16,474 nucleotides of DNA, taken from positions 1 through 16,474 of the forward strand of contig JAKJFB010000020.1 of the NCBI GenBank assembly GCA_022705125.1, in the 5' to 3' direction. The position numbers were made by a program, and so were the translations under genes. This document shows, one piece after another, positions 1 to 8,253 of the stretch (position 1 is the stretch's first letter; every line of letters starts with the position of its first letter). Source of the stretch: Pseudomonadota bacterium. GTDB lineage: Bacteria > Pseudomonadota > Gammaproteobacteria > Pseudomonadales > UBA5518. Under the pieces are notes generated by a model, which worked only from the letters and a program-made list of their open reading frames with translations, was not told the DNA's origin and ran no database searches.

Positions 1-28
1 CTATTACCACCGCCATCACGGACGCACA

Positions 29-1429
29 GTGCAATCCGTTGTTCCCGACCCGAATTACCTGCTCGTCGCCGCGGCGGCGTTTCTGCTCGGCTTGATGCTG
101 GGTGCGTTCGTGCTGCAGTCGCGCGGGCAGCGCGAGCGCTCGGCGCTGGAGGGGCTCGCGCGCGCCGCCCAGGCCGAGGGCGCGGCGCAGCAGGCGCGGC
201 TCGATGGGGCGTTGCGCGAGGTGGCGCGACGCGAGGCCGATGTGCTCCGTCACGAGACGCGCGCCGAGGAACTGCGCCAGGCGCTGGCGGGCGCGCGCGC
301 GGAGCTCGCGCAGGCGGGCGCCCGGCACGCCGCGGAATCGCGCGCGGCGGCGGAGAAGCTGGCCCTGCTCGCCGAGGCGCGCGAGAAGCTCGGGCTGGAG
401 TTCGGCGCCATTGCCAACCGCCTCTTCCAGGAGAAGGCCGACCGCTTCAGCCAGGACAGCAAGACCGCGCTCGATCTCACGCTGGGTCCGCTGCGAGAGC
501 AGCTGTCCGAATTCCGCCGCCGCGTCGACGAGGTAAACACCGGCGACACCGAGGGCCGCGCGCGGCTGCTGCACGAGATCGCTGCGCTGAAGGATCTGAA
601 CCGGCGCATGAGCGACGAGGCGCTGAACCTGACGCGTGCGCTGAAGGGCGACAGCAAGGTGCAGGGCAACTGGGGCGAGGTGATCCTCGAGCGCATCCTG
701 GAAGACTCCGGGCTGCACAAGGGCCGCGAGTACGAGACGCAGGTTGCCACCGTGGACGCGCACGGCCAGCGGCGCATGCCGGACGTGATCGTGCGCCTGC
801 CCGAGGGGCGCGACGTGGTGATCGACGCCAAGGTCTCGCTGACCGATTACGAGCGCTACTGCTCGGCCGGGACCGAGCCCGAGCGCGAGGCGGCGCTGCG
901 CGCGCACGTCGCCTCGCTGCAGGCCCACATCGCGGCACTCGGCGTCAAGGATTACGCCGCGCTCGAGGGTATCCGCACGCTCGATTTCGTGCTGGTGTTC
1001 GTGCCCATCGAGGCGGCGTTCATGAGGGCGATGGAGCAGGACGCCACGCTGTTCGGGCGCGCCTTCGAGCGCAACATCATCATGGTGAGCCCGACCACGC
1101 TGCTGGCGACGCTGCGCACCATCGAGAGCATGTGGCGCCTCGAGCGGCAGAACCGCAATGCCGAGGAAATCGCGCGGCGCGCCGGCGCGCTGCACGACCA
1201 GTTTGCGCGGGTGCTCGAGTCGCTGGAAGATCTGGGGCGGCACCTGGAGCGTACCCGCGCAGCCTACGACCAGACGCTGGAGCGTTTCGCGCGCGGGCGC
1301 GGCAACCTCGTGAGCCGCGTGACCCAGCTCGAGAAGCTCGGTGCCAAGGCACGCAAGGCCCTGCCCGGCACGATCCTGGCCGTGGCGGATCTCGACGAGG
1401 ACGAGACCGAGCCGCAAGCGGACGGCTGA
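29..1429 (+). CDS. rmuC: RmuC family protein (DNA recombination limiting protein)
   Basis: RmuC proteins are membrane-anchored, nuclease-like proteins that limit rearrangements at inverted repeats; the biochemical reaction is not well settled. The 466-aa product has the family architecture: an N-terminal membrane segment at about residues 10-29, a long Ala/Glu/Arg-rich coiled coil to about residue 170, then the RmuC domain with the GNWGE motif. A PD-(D/E)XK-like core follows, with PDV (D252) and then DAK (D266, K268). The length is close to the E. coli protein (about 475 aa). The start is a GTG chosen because it places the membrane segment at the N terminus. The frame stays open to the window edge and no good Shine-Dalgarno is visible, so an upstream start is possible. 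The family assignment is firm; the start is less so. Confidence 0.93.
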   Translation: MQSVVPDPNYLLVAAAAFLLGLMLGAFVLQSRGQRERSALEGLARAAQAEGAAQQARLDGALREVARREADVLRHETRAEELRQALAGARAELAQAGARHAAESRAAAEKLALLAEAREKLGLEFGAIANRLFQEKADRFSQDSKTALDLTLGPLREQLSEFRRRVDEVNTGDTEGRARLLHEIAALKDLNRRMSDEALNLTRALKGDSKVQGNWGEVILERILEDSGLHKGREYETQVATVDAHGQRRMPDVIVRLPEGRDVVIDAKVSLTDYERYCSAGTEPEREAALRAHVASLQAHIAALGVKDYAALEGIRTLDFVLVFVPIEAAFMRAMEQDATLFGRAFERNIIMVSPTTLLATLRTIESMWRLERQNRNAEEIARRAGALHDQFARVLESLEDLGRHLERTRAAYDQTLERFARGRGNLVSRVTQLEKLGAKARKALPGTILAVADLDEDETEPQADG

Positions 1430-1470
1430 GCGCGCATATTCACCCCATCCGACACAGGAGCAGACACGCA

Positions 1471-1944
1471 ATGGCATTTCCGAAGATCGGCAACCTGGCC
1501 CCGGCATTTTCCCTGAAGAACCAGGACGGCAAGACCGTCAGCCTGAAGGACTTCAAGGGCAAGAGCATCGTGGTCCTGTATTTCTATCCGGCCGCGATGA
1601 CGCCCGGCTGCACCGTGCAGGCCTGCGGCCTGCGCGACACCGCGAGCGCGCTGGCTGCGCTCGACGCCGTGGCGCTCGGCGTGAGCCCTGATCCGGAAAA
1701 GAAGTTGCAGAAGTTCATCGAGCGCGACCGCTTGAACTTCGATCTGCTCTCGGACCCGGACCACGAGGTGGCGCTGAAGTATGGCGCGTGGGGCCCGAAG
1801 AAGTTCATGGGCCGCAGCTACGACGGCATCCTGCGCACCACGTTCATCATCGGCAAGGACGGCCGCCTGCTGCATGTGATGGACACGGTGAAGACCAAGT
1901 CCCATCACGACGACGTGCTCGCGCTGCTGCGCACGCTCGGCTGA
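1471..1944 (+). CDS. bcp: Thioredoxin-dependent thiol peroxidase (BCP/PrxQ-type peroxiredoxin)
   Basis: This enzyme reduces hydrogen peroxide and organic hydroperoxides in the cytosol using thioredoxin. The 157-aa protein matches the usual BCP length. It carries the motif AMTPGCTVQACGLRD, with peroxidatic Cys47 in the TPGCT context and resolving Cys52 five residues later, the atypical 2-Cys arrangement of E. coli Bcp. Conserved features downstream include a GVSPD segment and LLSDPDHEVALKYGAWG. The ATG is preceded by AGGAG at 1456-1460. The same frame is open far upstream, but that part overlaps rmuC in another frame and shows no homology, so the ATG at 1471 is chosen. The gap to rmuC is 41 bp with no terminator seen, so the two may be co-transcribed. 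Confidence 0.95.
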   Translation: MAFPKIGNLAPAFSLKNQDGKTVSLKDFKGKSIVVLYFYPAAMTPGCTVQACGLRDTASALAALDAVALGVSPDPEKKLQKFIERDRLNFDLLSDPDHEVALKYGAWGPKKFMGRSYDGILRTTFIIGKDGRLLHVMDTVKTKSHHDDVLALLRTLG

Positions 1945-1999
1945 TATTACCCTTGCGTAAGCCGGGGCGGTCTGCATGGCCTCGGAGCGCCTTGATCCG

Positions 2000-2005
2000 T
2001 AGAAT
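2000..2005 (+). promoter_or_regulatory. Possible -10 box for the RND operon
   Basis: TAGAAT lies 54 bp upstream of the adaptor start, in the 115-bp gap after bcp. No convincing -35 is found 16-18 bp upstream. The context GATCC-G-TAGAATG is nearly the same as at the well-formed promoter before the Rieske gene (12586-12598). A small dyad, TTAC-CCTTGC-GTAA (1947-1960), sits further upstream and could be an operator, but nothing in the sequence identifies a regulator. Confidence 0.25.
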
Positions 2006-2059
2006 GGCGCCGCGCCGCGGGGTTGCGGTGCGCGTCATTCACTTCTATGGATATTCCCG

Positions 2060-3160
2060 ATGAAAAGGCCGATGGCCCTGATGATCGTCGCGCTGGTGCT
2101 GGTGTTCGGCGCGATTTTCGGCGTCATCGAGGGCAAGCAGATCCTGATCTCGCGCTATCTCGCCAGTTACGAGCCCCCGCCGGTCACGGTCTCGGCCGAG
2201 GAGGCCCGCAACGAGAGCTGGGACGTGGTGATCGGCGCGGTCGGCACGTTGAAGGCGGTCCAGGGCATCGATATCGCGACCGAGGCTTCGGGCATCGTCA
2301 CGAAGCTGCATTTCAAGCCCGGCGACGACGTGCGTGCCGGGCAGGAACTGGTCAGTCTCGATGATCGTGTCGAGGTCGCCACCCTGAAGAGCCTGCAGGC
2401 ACAGCGCCGCCTCGCCGACATCAACTTCGAGCGCGACCAGCGCCTGATCGCCACCAAGGCCATCTCGCGCACCGACTTCGACAAGACCGAGGCGCTGCTG
2501 AAGGACATCAGCGCGCAGGTCGAGAAGACCGAGGCGGTGATCGCGCGCAAGCACCTGCGCGCACCCTTCGACGGGCGCATCGGCATTCCGCAGGTCGAAC
2601 CGGGGCAGTACGCCACCGAGGGGCAGGCGATCGTGACGCTGCAGGCGCTGGACACGCTGGAGGTAGATTTTGCGCTGCCGGAACAGGAACTGCCCCGGCT
2701 CGCCGTGGGGCAGCGCGTGCGCTGCCGCGTGCAGGCGTATCCGGAGCAGATTTTCGAGGGCCACGTCAGCGCCATCGATGCCAGGGTCGACGGCAACACG
2801 CGCAACGTGCTGGTGCGCGCGCGCGTGCCCAACACCGCGAGCACCCTGCTGCCGGGGATGTTCGTGAGTGTCGAGGTCATCGTGGGCGATGCCGCCGAGA
2901 AGGTTACGGTGCCCGAGACCGCGGTCAGCTACAACCTATACGGCGACTCGGTATTCGTCGTGGCCGAGCGTGCGCGCGAGGACGGGGGCAAGGAGCTTGC
3001 CGTCACGCGCCACTACGTGCAGCTGGGACCGCGGCGCAACGGGCGGGTCGCCGTGACCGAAGGCGTCGCCGCCGGTGAACTGGTGGTGACGGCCGGGGCA
3101 TTGAAGCTCGACGCCGGCACCGTCGTCACCATCGACAACAGCGTCAAGCTCTCGCGATGA
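2060..3160 (+). CDS. RND efflux periplasmic adaptor (membrane fusion protein)
   Basis: Periplasmic adaptor linking an RND permease to a TolC-like outer-membrane channel. The 366-aa protein has an N-terminal hydrophobic anchor (about residues 5-24) with no lipobox cysteine. The first lipoyl half follows (IATEASGIVTKLHFKPGDDVRAG begins near residue 72), then a short helical hairpin (about 104-163) and the second lipoyl half with LRAPFDGRIG (about 167-175). The beta-barrel includes LLPGMFVSVEV, and there is a membrane-proximal C-terminal domain. The short hairpin resembles the MexH/VexA type of adaptor rather than the long AcrA type. No good Shine-Dalgarno precedes ATG 2060; ATGs at 2072 and 2081 are alternatives. 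It overlaps the permease gene by ATGA, which supports operon pairing. No TolC-like gene is next to it, so the pump presumably borrows one. Confidence 0.92.
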   Translation: MKRPMALMIVALVLVFGAIFGVIEGKQILISRYLASYEPPPVTVSAEEARNESWDVVIGAVGTLKAVQGIDIATEASGIVTKLHFKPGDDVRAGQELVSLDDRVEVATLKSLQAQRRLADINFERDQRLIATKAISRTDFDKTEALLKDISAQVEKTEAVIARKHLRAPFDGRIGIPQVEPGQYATEGQAIVTLQALDTLEVDFALPEQELPRLAVGQRVRCRVQAYPEQIFEGHVSAIDARVDGNTRNVLVRARVPNTASTLLPGMFVSVEVIVGDAAEKVTVPETAVSYNLYGDSVFVVAERAREDGGKELAVTRHYVQLGPRRNGRVAVTEGVAAGELVVTAGALKLDAGTVVTIDNSVKLSR

Positions 3161-6100
3161 ATTTCACCGACACCTTCATCCGCCGGCCCGTGCTGGCCAC
3201 CGTCGTCAGCCTGCTGATCGTGTTCCTGGGCCTGCGCGCCTTCGACAGCCTGAGCCTGAGGGAATACCCCGAGGTCACCTACCCGGTGATCAACGTGACC
3301 ACGGTCTATCCCGGCGCGAACGCAGAGCTGATCCAGGGCTTCATCACGCGCCCGCTGGAGCGGGCGATCGCCAAGGCAGAGGGCATCGACTACATCGTCG
3401 CGCACAGCGAGGACGGCCTGTCGCGCATTTCTGCGCACCTGCAGCCGGGCTTCGACGTCGATGCCGCGTTCGCCGACATCAGCGGCAAGGTCGAGGAGGA
3501 GCGGCGCACGCTGCCGCGCGATGCCGAGGCCCCCGTGGTGCAGAAGGAAACCGGCGCCGGCGGCAACGTGCTGATGTTCCTCTCGTTCTCGAGCGAGGTG
3601 CTGACGCCGCAGCAGATCACCGATTACCTCGACCGCGTGGTGCAGCCCTTGCTGAGCACGGTCAAGGGCGTGGGCGAGGCCCGCATCGACGGCGGCAGCA
3701 CATTCGCGATGCGCGTGTGGCTCGACCCCGCGCGCCTTGCGGCCTTCGGGCTCTCGGCCGCCGACGTGGAACAGGCCGTCGCGCGCAACAACGTGCAGAG
3801 CGCGGCGGGCAACATCCGCAGCGACTACGTGCAGTTCTACCTCAACCCGCAGACCGTGATCCGCGATGCCGAGGGATTCCGCCGGCTGGTGCTCAAGCGT
3901 GACGGCGACTCGGTGGTACGCCTGGGCGACGTGGCGCGCGTCGAGATGGGCGCGGAGAACTACGACTCAAGGGTGAGCCACGACGGTCGCGTCGCGGTCT
4001 TCGTCGGCATCAACGCCGCGATCACGGCGAACCCGCTCGAGGTGGGGCGTAACGTGCACGCGATGATGCCGGACATCGTGAGCCAGCTGCCCGAGGGCAT
4101 GCGCGGCGAGGTGGTTTTCGACGGCACCAAGACCATCCGGGAATCGATCGACGAGGTCGTCAAGACGCTGGTCGAGGCCAGCCTGATCGTGATCCTGATC
4201 ATCTTCCTGTTCCTCGGTTCGCTGCGCTCGGTGATCGTGCCCGTGGTGACGATACCCCTGTCGCTGATCGGCGTGCTCTCGCTGATGCTGTGGATGGGGT
4301 TCTCGGTGAACCTGCTCACGCTGCTCGCGATGGTGCTGGCGATCGGGCTGGTCGTCGACGACGCCATCGTGGTGGTCGAGAACATCCAGCGCCATATCGA
4401 GGAGGGGCTGGAGCCGCAGGCGGCGGCGCTGGTCGGGGCGCGCGAGATCGCGTTCCCGGTCATCGTGATGACGCTGACGCTGGCCGCGGTGTATGCCCCC
4501 ATCGGATTCCTCGGCGGGCTCACCGGGAAGCTCTTCATCGAGTTCGCCTTCACGCTGGCCGGCGCGGTGATCGTCTCGGGCGTGGTGGCACTGACACTGT
4601 CGCCGATGATGTGCAGCCGGCTGTTGCGCGCCGAGAGCTCGTCGTCGCCTTTCGTGGCGCTGCTGGACCGCAACTTCGAGGCGCTGAAGCTGCGCTACCG
4701 GCGCCTGCTCGAGCGCACGCTCGCGAACCGGCCCGTGGTGCTGGTGTTCGCGGCGGCCATCTTCGTCAGCCTGTTTTTCCTGTTCCGTGCCGTGCCGCAG
4801 GAGCTGGCGCCGCAGGAGGACACGGGGCACGTGTATGTCGTCGGCTCGGGTCCGCTGAACAGCACGATCGAGCACACGCTGGCCTTCGTGGAGCAGGTCG
4901 AGCAGATCGTCGAGCAGCTTCCCGAAACCGCCCAGCATTTCTTCGTCAACGGTGCGATGGGTACCAACACCTTCTTCGGCATGGTCGAGCTCGAACCGTT
5001 CGAGGAGCGCGAGCGCGGAGCGCAGGAGGTCCAGAGCGACCTGACCACGCGGCTCGCGGGCGTGAGCGGCCTGCGCATCAACGCGTTCAACATGCCCTCG
5101 ATACCGGGCGCCTCGCCCGACCTGCCGATCAAGTTCGTGGTCTCGGGCACCGGCTCCTACGAGTTGCTGTTCCAGGTGGCCCAGGACATCGAGCGCAAGG
5201 CGCGCGAGAGCGGCCTGTTCGTGTACGCCGAGTCGGAGCTCAGGTTCGACAAGCCCGAGGTGCGGCTGGACATCGACCGCGACAAGGCGGCGCAGCTGGG
5301 CATCGACGTTGCCGCCATCGGCAGCACGCTCTCGACGTTCCTGAACGAGAACGAGTCCTCGCGCCTCAGCCTGGACAGCCGCAGCTACGAGGTGATCCTG
5401 CAGCTCGAGCGCGAGTACCGGCTCTCTGCCGACATGCTCGACACCTATTACCTGCGCACCGGCAGCGGTGAGCTGGTGCCGCTGTCCGCCGTGGTGTCGC
5501 AGGCGCGCGAGAACCGGCCCAACAAGCTCACCGAGTTCCAGCAGCTCAATTCCGCGACCGTCGGCGCGCTGATGGCCCCGGGGGTGTCGCTGGGGCAGGG
5601 CATCGCGTGGTTCGAGGAAACCGGCCGCAGCCTGCTGCCGGCGGGCTTTCGCGCCGATTACGTCGGCCAGTCGCGCCAGTTCATGACCGAAGGCAACGTG
5701 CTGCTGTTCACCTTCCTGTTCTCCTTCGTGCTGATCTTCCTGGTGCTCGCGGCGCAGTTCGAGAGCTTCAGCGATCCGTTGACCGTGCTGGTGAGCGTGC
5801 CGCTGTCGGTGTGCGGGGCGCTGGTGCCGCTCGCGCTCGGCATGGCCACGATGAACATCTACACCCAGGTCGGCCTGCTGACGCTGATCGGGCTGATCAG
5901 CAAGCACGGCATCCTGATCGTGGACTTCGCCAACCGCCAGCAGGAGATCCGCGATGCCGGCGCGGTCGATGCGGTGATCGAGGCCGCCTCGGTGCGGCTG
6001 CGCCCGATCCTGATGACCACGGCGGCGATGGTCTTCGGCGTCATGCCGCTGCTGTTCGCCAGCGGCGCCGGCGCCCAGGCGCGGGTCTCGATCGGCATCG

Positions 6101-6231
6101 TGATCACCTTTGGCATGCTGGTGGGCACGCTGTTCACGCTGTTCGTGGTGCCGGTGATCTACAGCTACGTGGCACGGCGGCACGTGCGCATGGTCGATGA
6201 CCAGGTGGTGCGCAAGCGCGATCTTTCCTGA
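3157..6231 (+). CDS. RND multidrug efflux permease (HAE1/AcrB family)
   Basis: Inner-membrane proton/drug antiporter. At 1024 aa it has full family length and begins with the canonical MNFTDTFIRRPVLATVVSL first helix. Proton-relay residues are intact: D401-D402 in TM4 (VVDDAIVVVEN), K916 in TM10 (GLISKHGILIVDFAN), and R949 in RLRPILMTT, equivalent to AcrB R971. Two halves, each with a large periplasmic loop, are evident. The start overlaps the adaptor stop by four bases (ATGA), so translation is probably coupled; no separate Shine-Dalgarno is seen. Substrates cannot be inferred. No regulator gene (TetR, MarR or two-component) lies next to the operon within the window. Confidence 0.96.
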   Translation: MNFTDTFIRRPVLATVVSLLIVFLGLRAFDSLSLREYPEVTYPVINVTTVYPGANAELIQGFITRPLERAIAKAEGIDYIVAHSEDGLSRISAHLQPGFDVDAAFADISGKVEEERRTLPRDAEAPVVQKETGAGGNVLMFLSFSSEVLTPQQITDYLDRVVQPLLSTVKGVGEARIDGGSTFAMRVWLDPARLAAFGLSAADVEQAVARNNVQSAAGNIRSDYVQFYLNPQTVIRDAEGFRRLVLKRDGDSVVRLGDVARVEMGAENYDSRVSHDGRVAVFVGINAAITANPLEVGRNVHAMMPDIVSQLPEGMRGEVVFDGTKTIRESIDEVVKTLVEASLIVILIIFLFLGSLRSVIVPVVTIPLSLIGVLSLMLWMGFSVNLLTLLAMVLAIGLVVDDAIVVVENIQRHIEEGLEPQAAALVGAREIAFPVIVMTLTLAAVYAPIGFLGGLTGKLFIEFAFTLAGAVIVSGVVALTLSPMMCSRLLRAESSSSPFVALLDRNFEALKLRYRRLLERTLANRPVVLVFAAAIFVSLFFLFRAVPQELAPQEDTGHVYVVGSGPLNSTIEHTLAFVEQVEQIVEQLPETAQHFFVNGAMGTNTFFGMVELEPFEERERGAQEVQSDLTTRLAGVSGLRINAFNMPSIPGASPDLPIKFVVSGTGSYELLFQVAQDIERKARESGLFVYAESELRFDKPEVRLDIDRDKAAQLGIDVAAIGSTLSTFLNENESSRLSLDSRSYEVILQLEREYRLSADMLDTYYLRTGSGELVPLSAVVSQARENRPNKLTEFQQLNSATVGALMAPGVSLGQGIAWFEETGRSLLPAGFRADYVGQSRQFMTEGNVLLFTFLFSFVLIFLVLAAQFESFSDPLTVLVSVPLSVCGALVPLALGMATMNIYTQVGLLTLIGLISKHGILIVDFANRQQEIRDAGAVDAVIEAASVRLRPILMTTAAMVFGVMPLLFASGAGAQARVSIGIVITFGMLVGTLFTLFVVPVIYSYVARRHVRMVDDQVVRKRDLS

Positions 6232-6282
6232 GCGCCCGGGCAAGCGGCGCGCATTTCGGCTATACATGCTGACGTCCTCCGA

Positions 6283-6307
6283 CGCGCGGCCCATATGGGT
6301 CGGCGCG
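6283..6307. other. Inverted repeat centred on CCCATATGGG
   Basis: A perfect 10-bp palindrome (6290-6299) is flanked by arms CGCGC (6283-6287) and GCGCG (6303-6307), with a few unpaired bases between. It starts 52 bp after the RND permease stop. No T-tract follows on either strand, so a classical intrinsic terminator is not supported; an operator or a Rho-type end structure are alternatives. The rest of the 241-bp gap (6232-6472) is more AT-rich than its surroundings and has a TTGACG at 6316-6321 without a good matching -10. Confidence 0.4.
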
Positions 6308-6441
6308 CCGGGTGGTTGACGACAAAATGACACCGCAATCATGCGCTTTGCTTCGGCTCACGGGAGATGGTTTGTTTCTTAAAACAATGACGTACAGAAC
6401 ATTCCTCATACTGTTTATACATGGCATCATTCTTGATTCAA

Positions 6442-6464
6442 GCTCCTCGCACAGCGCAAGGAGC
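6442..6464 (+). promoter_or_regulatory. Hairpin occluding the ribosome binding site of the 83-aa ORF
   Basis: Arms GCTCCTCGC (6442-6450) and GCAAGGAGC (6456-6464) pair in 8 of 9 positions around a 5-base loop ACAGC, with one C/A mismatch. The 3' arm contains the AAGGAG Shine-Dalgarno (6458-6463) of the ATG at 6473. An 11-base dyad CTTGA-T-TCAAG (6432-6442) abuts it, shares base 6442, and could compete with it. The geometry suits translational control, for example a thermometer or an anti-SD switch; that function is inferred. Confidence 0.5.
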
Positions 6465-6472
6465 ACAACAAA

Positions 6473-6724
6473 ATGACGCCGGACATCTTCAAGCCCCTGC
6501 ACAACGCGATCATCTGGGCGCAGCACTGCGCCGACCCGCTGATCTGGCGCGAAGCGATGCGACGTTTCGACGCCGCCGACCGCGCGCTCGGCGGACTGCC
6601 CTGTCGCGAACGCCTCCATCTGGAGGAGCGCCTGTACGGCATGCTGCCGAGCGACTGGCCGCTGTGGATGGAGAGCTGCCACCAGTCGATGAGCGCCATG
6701 CAGCGACGCGCGCTAACCCACTGA
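6473..6724 (+). CDS. Small hypothetical protein, 83 aa
   Basis: I do not recognise this protein. Coding potential is supported by a perfect AAGGAG nine bases before the ATG and by the genome-typical GC-rich third positions. The product is soluble with no signal peptide or membrane segment. It is rich in Arg, Trp and Met, with four tryptophans (W15, W25, W62, W65) and three cysteines (C19, C44, C69). A mostly helical fold is likely. It sits alone between the RND operon and the DASS transporter, behind an AT-rich leader and an RBS hairpin, which suggests a separately regulated gene. The three cysteines lack a CxxC spacing, so metal binding is not evident. Confidence 0.7.
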   Translation: MTPDIFKPLHNAIIWAQHCADPLIWREAMRRFDAADRALGGLPCRERLHLEERLYGMLPSDWPLWMESCHQSMSAMQRRALTH

Positions 6725-6774
6725 GCGCGCCTGTTTCCGCCGGGCGGCTTCCCCGCGGGGCGCGCGTCTATACT
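6725..6774 (+). promoter_or_regulatory. Nested GC-rich inverted repeats and TATACT -10 box before the transporter operon
   Basis: Right after the 83-aa ORF stop, arms GCGCGCC (6725-6731) and GGCGCGC (6759-6765) enclose two further dyads, CCGCC-G-GGCGG (6737-6747) and CCCCGCGGGG (6751-6760, partly overlapping the right arm). A TATACT box follows at 6769-6774, about 21 bp before the transporter ATG. No convincing -35 is visible 17 bp upstream, so the promoter may need an activator binding the repeats. Alternatively the repeats terminate the small gene. Confidence 0.4.
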
Positions 6775-6794
6775 CGCGTTCCACGGGAGACGCG

Positions 6795-8243
6795 ATGCAA
6801 GAGAGCACGGGAGTTCAGCGGCTGCTGCGCGGTGCGCGTTTGTGCAGCGGGCCGCTGGCGGCGGCACTGTGGTTCGCCCTCGGCGCCAGCGCCATGGCAC
6901 ACGATGCGCGCGTGGTGCTCGGGCTCGCGATCTGGATGGCGTTGTGGTGGATGACGGAAGCGGTGCCGCTGGCCGCCACCGCGCTGCTGCCGCTGGTCAT
7001 CCTGCCGCTGTTCACCTCGATCGGCTTCGGCGCCGCCGCGGCGCCCTACGCCAGCAACATCGTGTTCCTGTTCATGGGCGGCTTCATGCTGGGGCTGGCG
7101 CTGCAGCGCTGCGGGCTGCACCGGCGCATCGCGCTGGCGATGCTGGTCACGGTGGGCTCGGGACAGCGCCGCCTGGTCGGCGGCTTCATGCTGGTCACCG
7201 CGCTGCTGTCGATGTGGCTGTCGAACACCGCCACGATGATGATGCTGGCCCCGATCGGGATCAGCGTGCTGCAGACCCGCCGCGAGCAGCGCCCCGGCGC
7301 CGACGCGGACGGCAGCGAAGCTTTCGGCGCGGCGCTGATCCTTGGCATCGCCTACGCGGCCTCGATCGGCGGCATGGGCACCCCGATCGGCACGCCCCCG
7401 AACCTCATCATGTCCGGTTACCTGCGTGCGCACTACGGCATCGACCTCACGATGCTCGGGTGGATGCGCGTCGGCGTGCCGGTGATCCTGCTGCTGTTGC
7501 CGCTGGCGTGGCTCTGGTTGTGCTTCGGGGCCTTCCGCCTGCCGGCGGCCGGTTTCGCCGGCGGCGAGGCGCAACTGCGCGCCCAGCGCGCGCGGCTGGG
7601 CGCGGCGAGCGTCGCGGAGCAGCGCACCGGCGCGGTGTTCCTGCTGGTAGCGCTGGGTTGGGTGCTGCGCCCGCAACTGGTGGCCTGGTTCGGTCTTCCC
7701 GGCCTCGACGACGGCGTGATCGCATTGATCGGCGCACTGCTGCTGTTCGTGCTGCCCGCGCAGGGGCTGGAAGGCGAGCGCCTGCTCGACTGGAACACCG
7801 CGCGCGGCATTCCCTGGGACATCCTGCTGCTGTTCGGCGGCGGCTTGAGCCTGGCCGCGGCGCTCACGGCCTCGGGCGCCGACGCGCCGATCGCGCAGTG
7901 GGTGTCGGGGCTCGGATCCGTGCCGGTGGCGCTGATCGTGGGCGTGATTGCCGTCGCGATCGTGTTCAGCGGGGAGCTGACCAGCAATACCGCGGCCGCC
8001 ACGGCTATCATGCCGGTGCTCGCGGGGCTGGCCAGCGCGCGCGGCATCGATCCGTTGCCGCTGTTCATGGTCGCCACGCTGGCCGGTAGCTGCGGCTTCA
8101 TGCTGCCCGTTGCAACACCGCCGAATGCGATTGCCTATGGCACCGGATTCGTGCCGCTGCGGGCGATGTTGCGGGCGGGCTTCGGGCTGAACCTGATCGC
8201 CATCGCGGTGGTGGTCGGCTTCGTGTGGTTCGTGGCGTTCTGA
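6795..8243 (+). CDS. DASS/SLC13-family anion symporter
   Basis: Inner-membrane, probably sodium-coupled carrier for di- or tricarboxylates or related anions. The 482-aa protein is strongly hydrophobic throughout. It carries both SNT substrate/sodium motifs of the family, S143-N144-T145 (LSNTATMMMLAP) and S397-N398-T399 (LTSNTAAATAIMP). It also has GMGTPIGTPPNLIMSG (about 193-208) and the C-terminal ATPPNAIAYGTG signature, as in VcINDY and SdcS. A hydrophilic stretch at about 162-176 (TRREQRPGADADGSE) matches the usual cytoplasmic loop. A GGGAG lies five bases before the ATG. The mtnA Shine-Dalgarno begins on the last base of this gene's stop, so the two are almost certainly one transcript. 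The substrate cannot be told from sequence; with mtnA and a cysteine synthase downstream, a sulfur-related anion is possible but unproven. Confidence 0.92.
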   Translation: MQESTGVQRLLRGARLCSGPLAAALWFALGASAMAHDARVVLGLAIWMALWWMTEAVPLAATALLPLVILPLFTSIGFGAAAAPYASNIVFLFMGGFMLGLALQRCGLHRRIALAMLVTVGSGQRRLVGGFMLVTALLSMWLSNTATMMMLAPIGISVLQTRREQRPGADADGSEAFGAALILGIAYAASIGGMGTPIGTPPNLIMSGYLRAHYGIDLTMLGWMRVGVPVILLLLPLAWLWLCFGAFRLPAAGFAGGEAQLRAQRARLGAASVAEQRTGAVFLLVALGWVLRPQLVAWFGLPGLDDGVIALIGALLLFVLPAQGLEGERLLDWNTARGIPWDILLLFGGGLSLAAALTASGADAPIAQWVSGLGSVPVALIVGVIAVAIVFSGELTSNTAAATAIMPVLAGLASARGIDPLPLFMVATLAGSCGFMLPVATPPNAIAYGTGFVPLRAMLRAGFGLNLIAIAVVVGFVWFVAF

Positions 8244-8253
8244 AGGAGATCCG

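Noticed and set aside
1947..1960. TTAC-N6-GTAA dyad as a defined TetR/MarR operator
   Set aside because: Four-base arms are too short to claim and no regulator gene is adjacent; it is mentioned only as a possibility.
3967..6342. 791-codon open frame antisense to the RND permease
   Set aside because: Its His/Arg/Gln-rich composition is typical of a GC-skewed antisense shadow; the plus-strand frame encodes a complete RND permease.
6421..6472. ATG at 6421 as start of a longer protein overlapping the 83-aa gene
   Set aside because: It lies in another frame, has no RBS, and its product is Arg-rich and runs through the transporter promoter and start.
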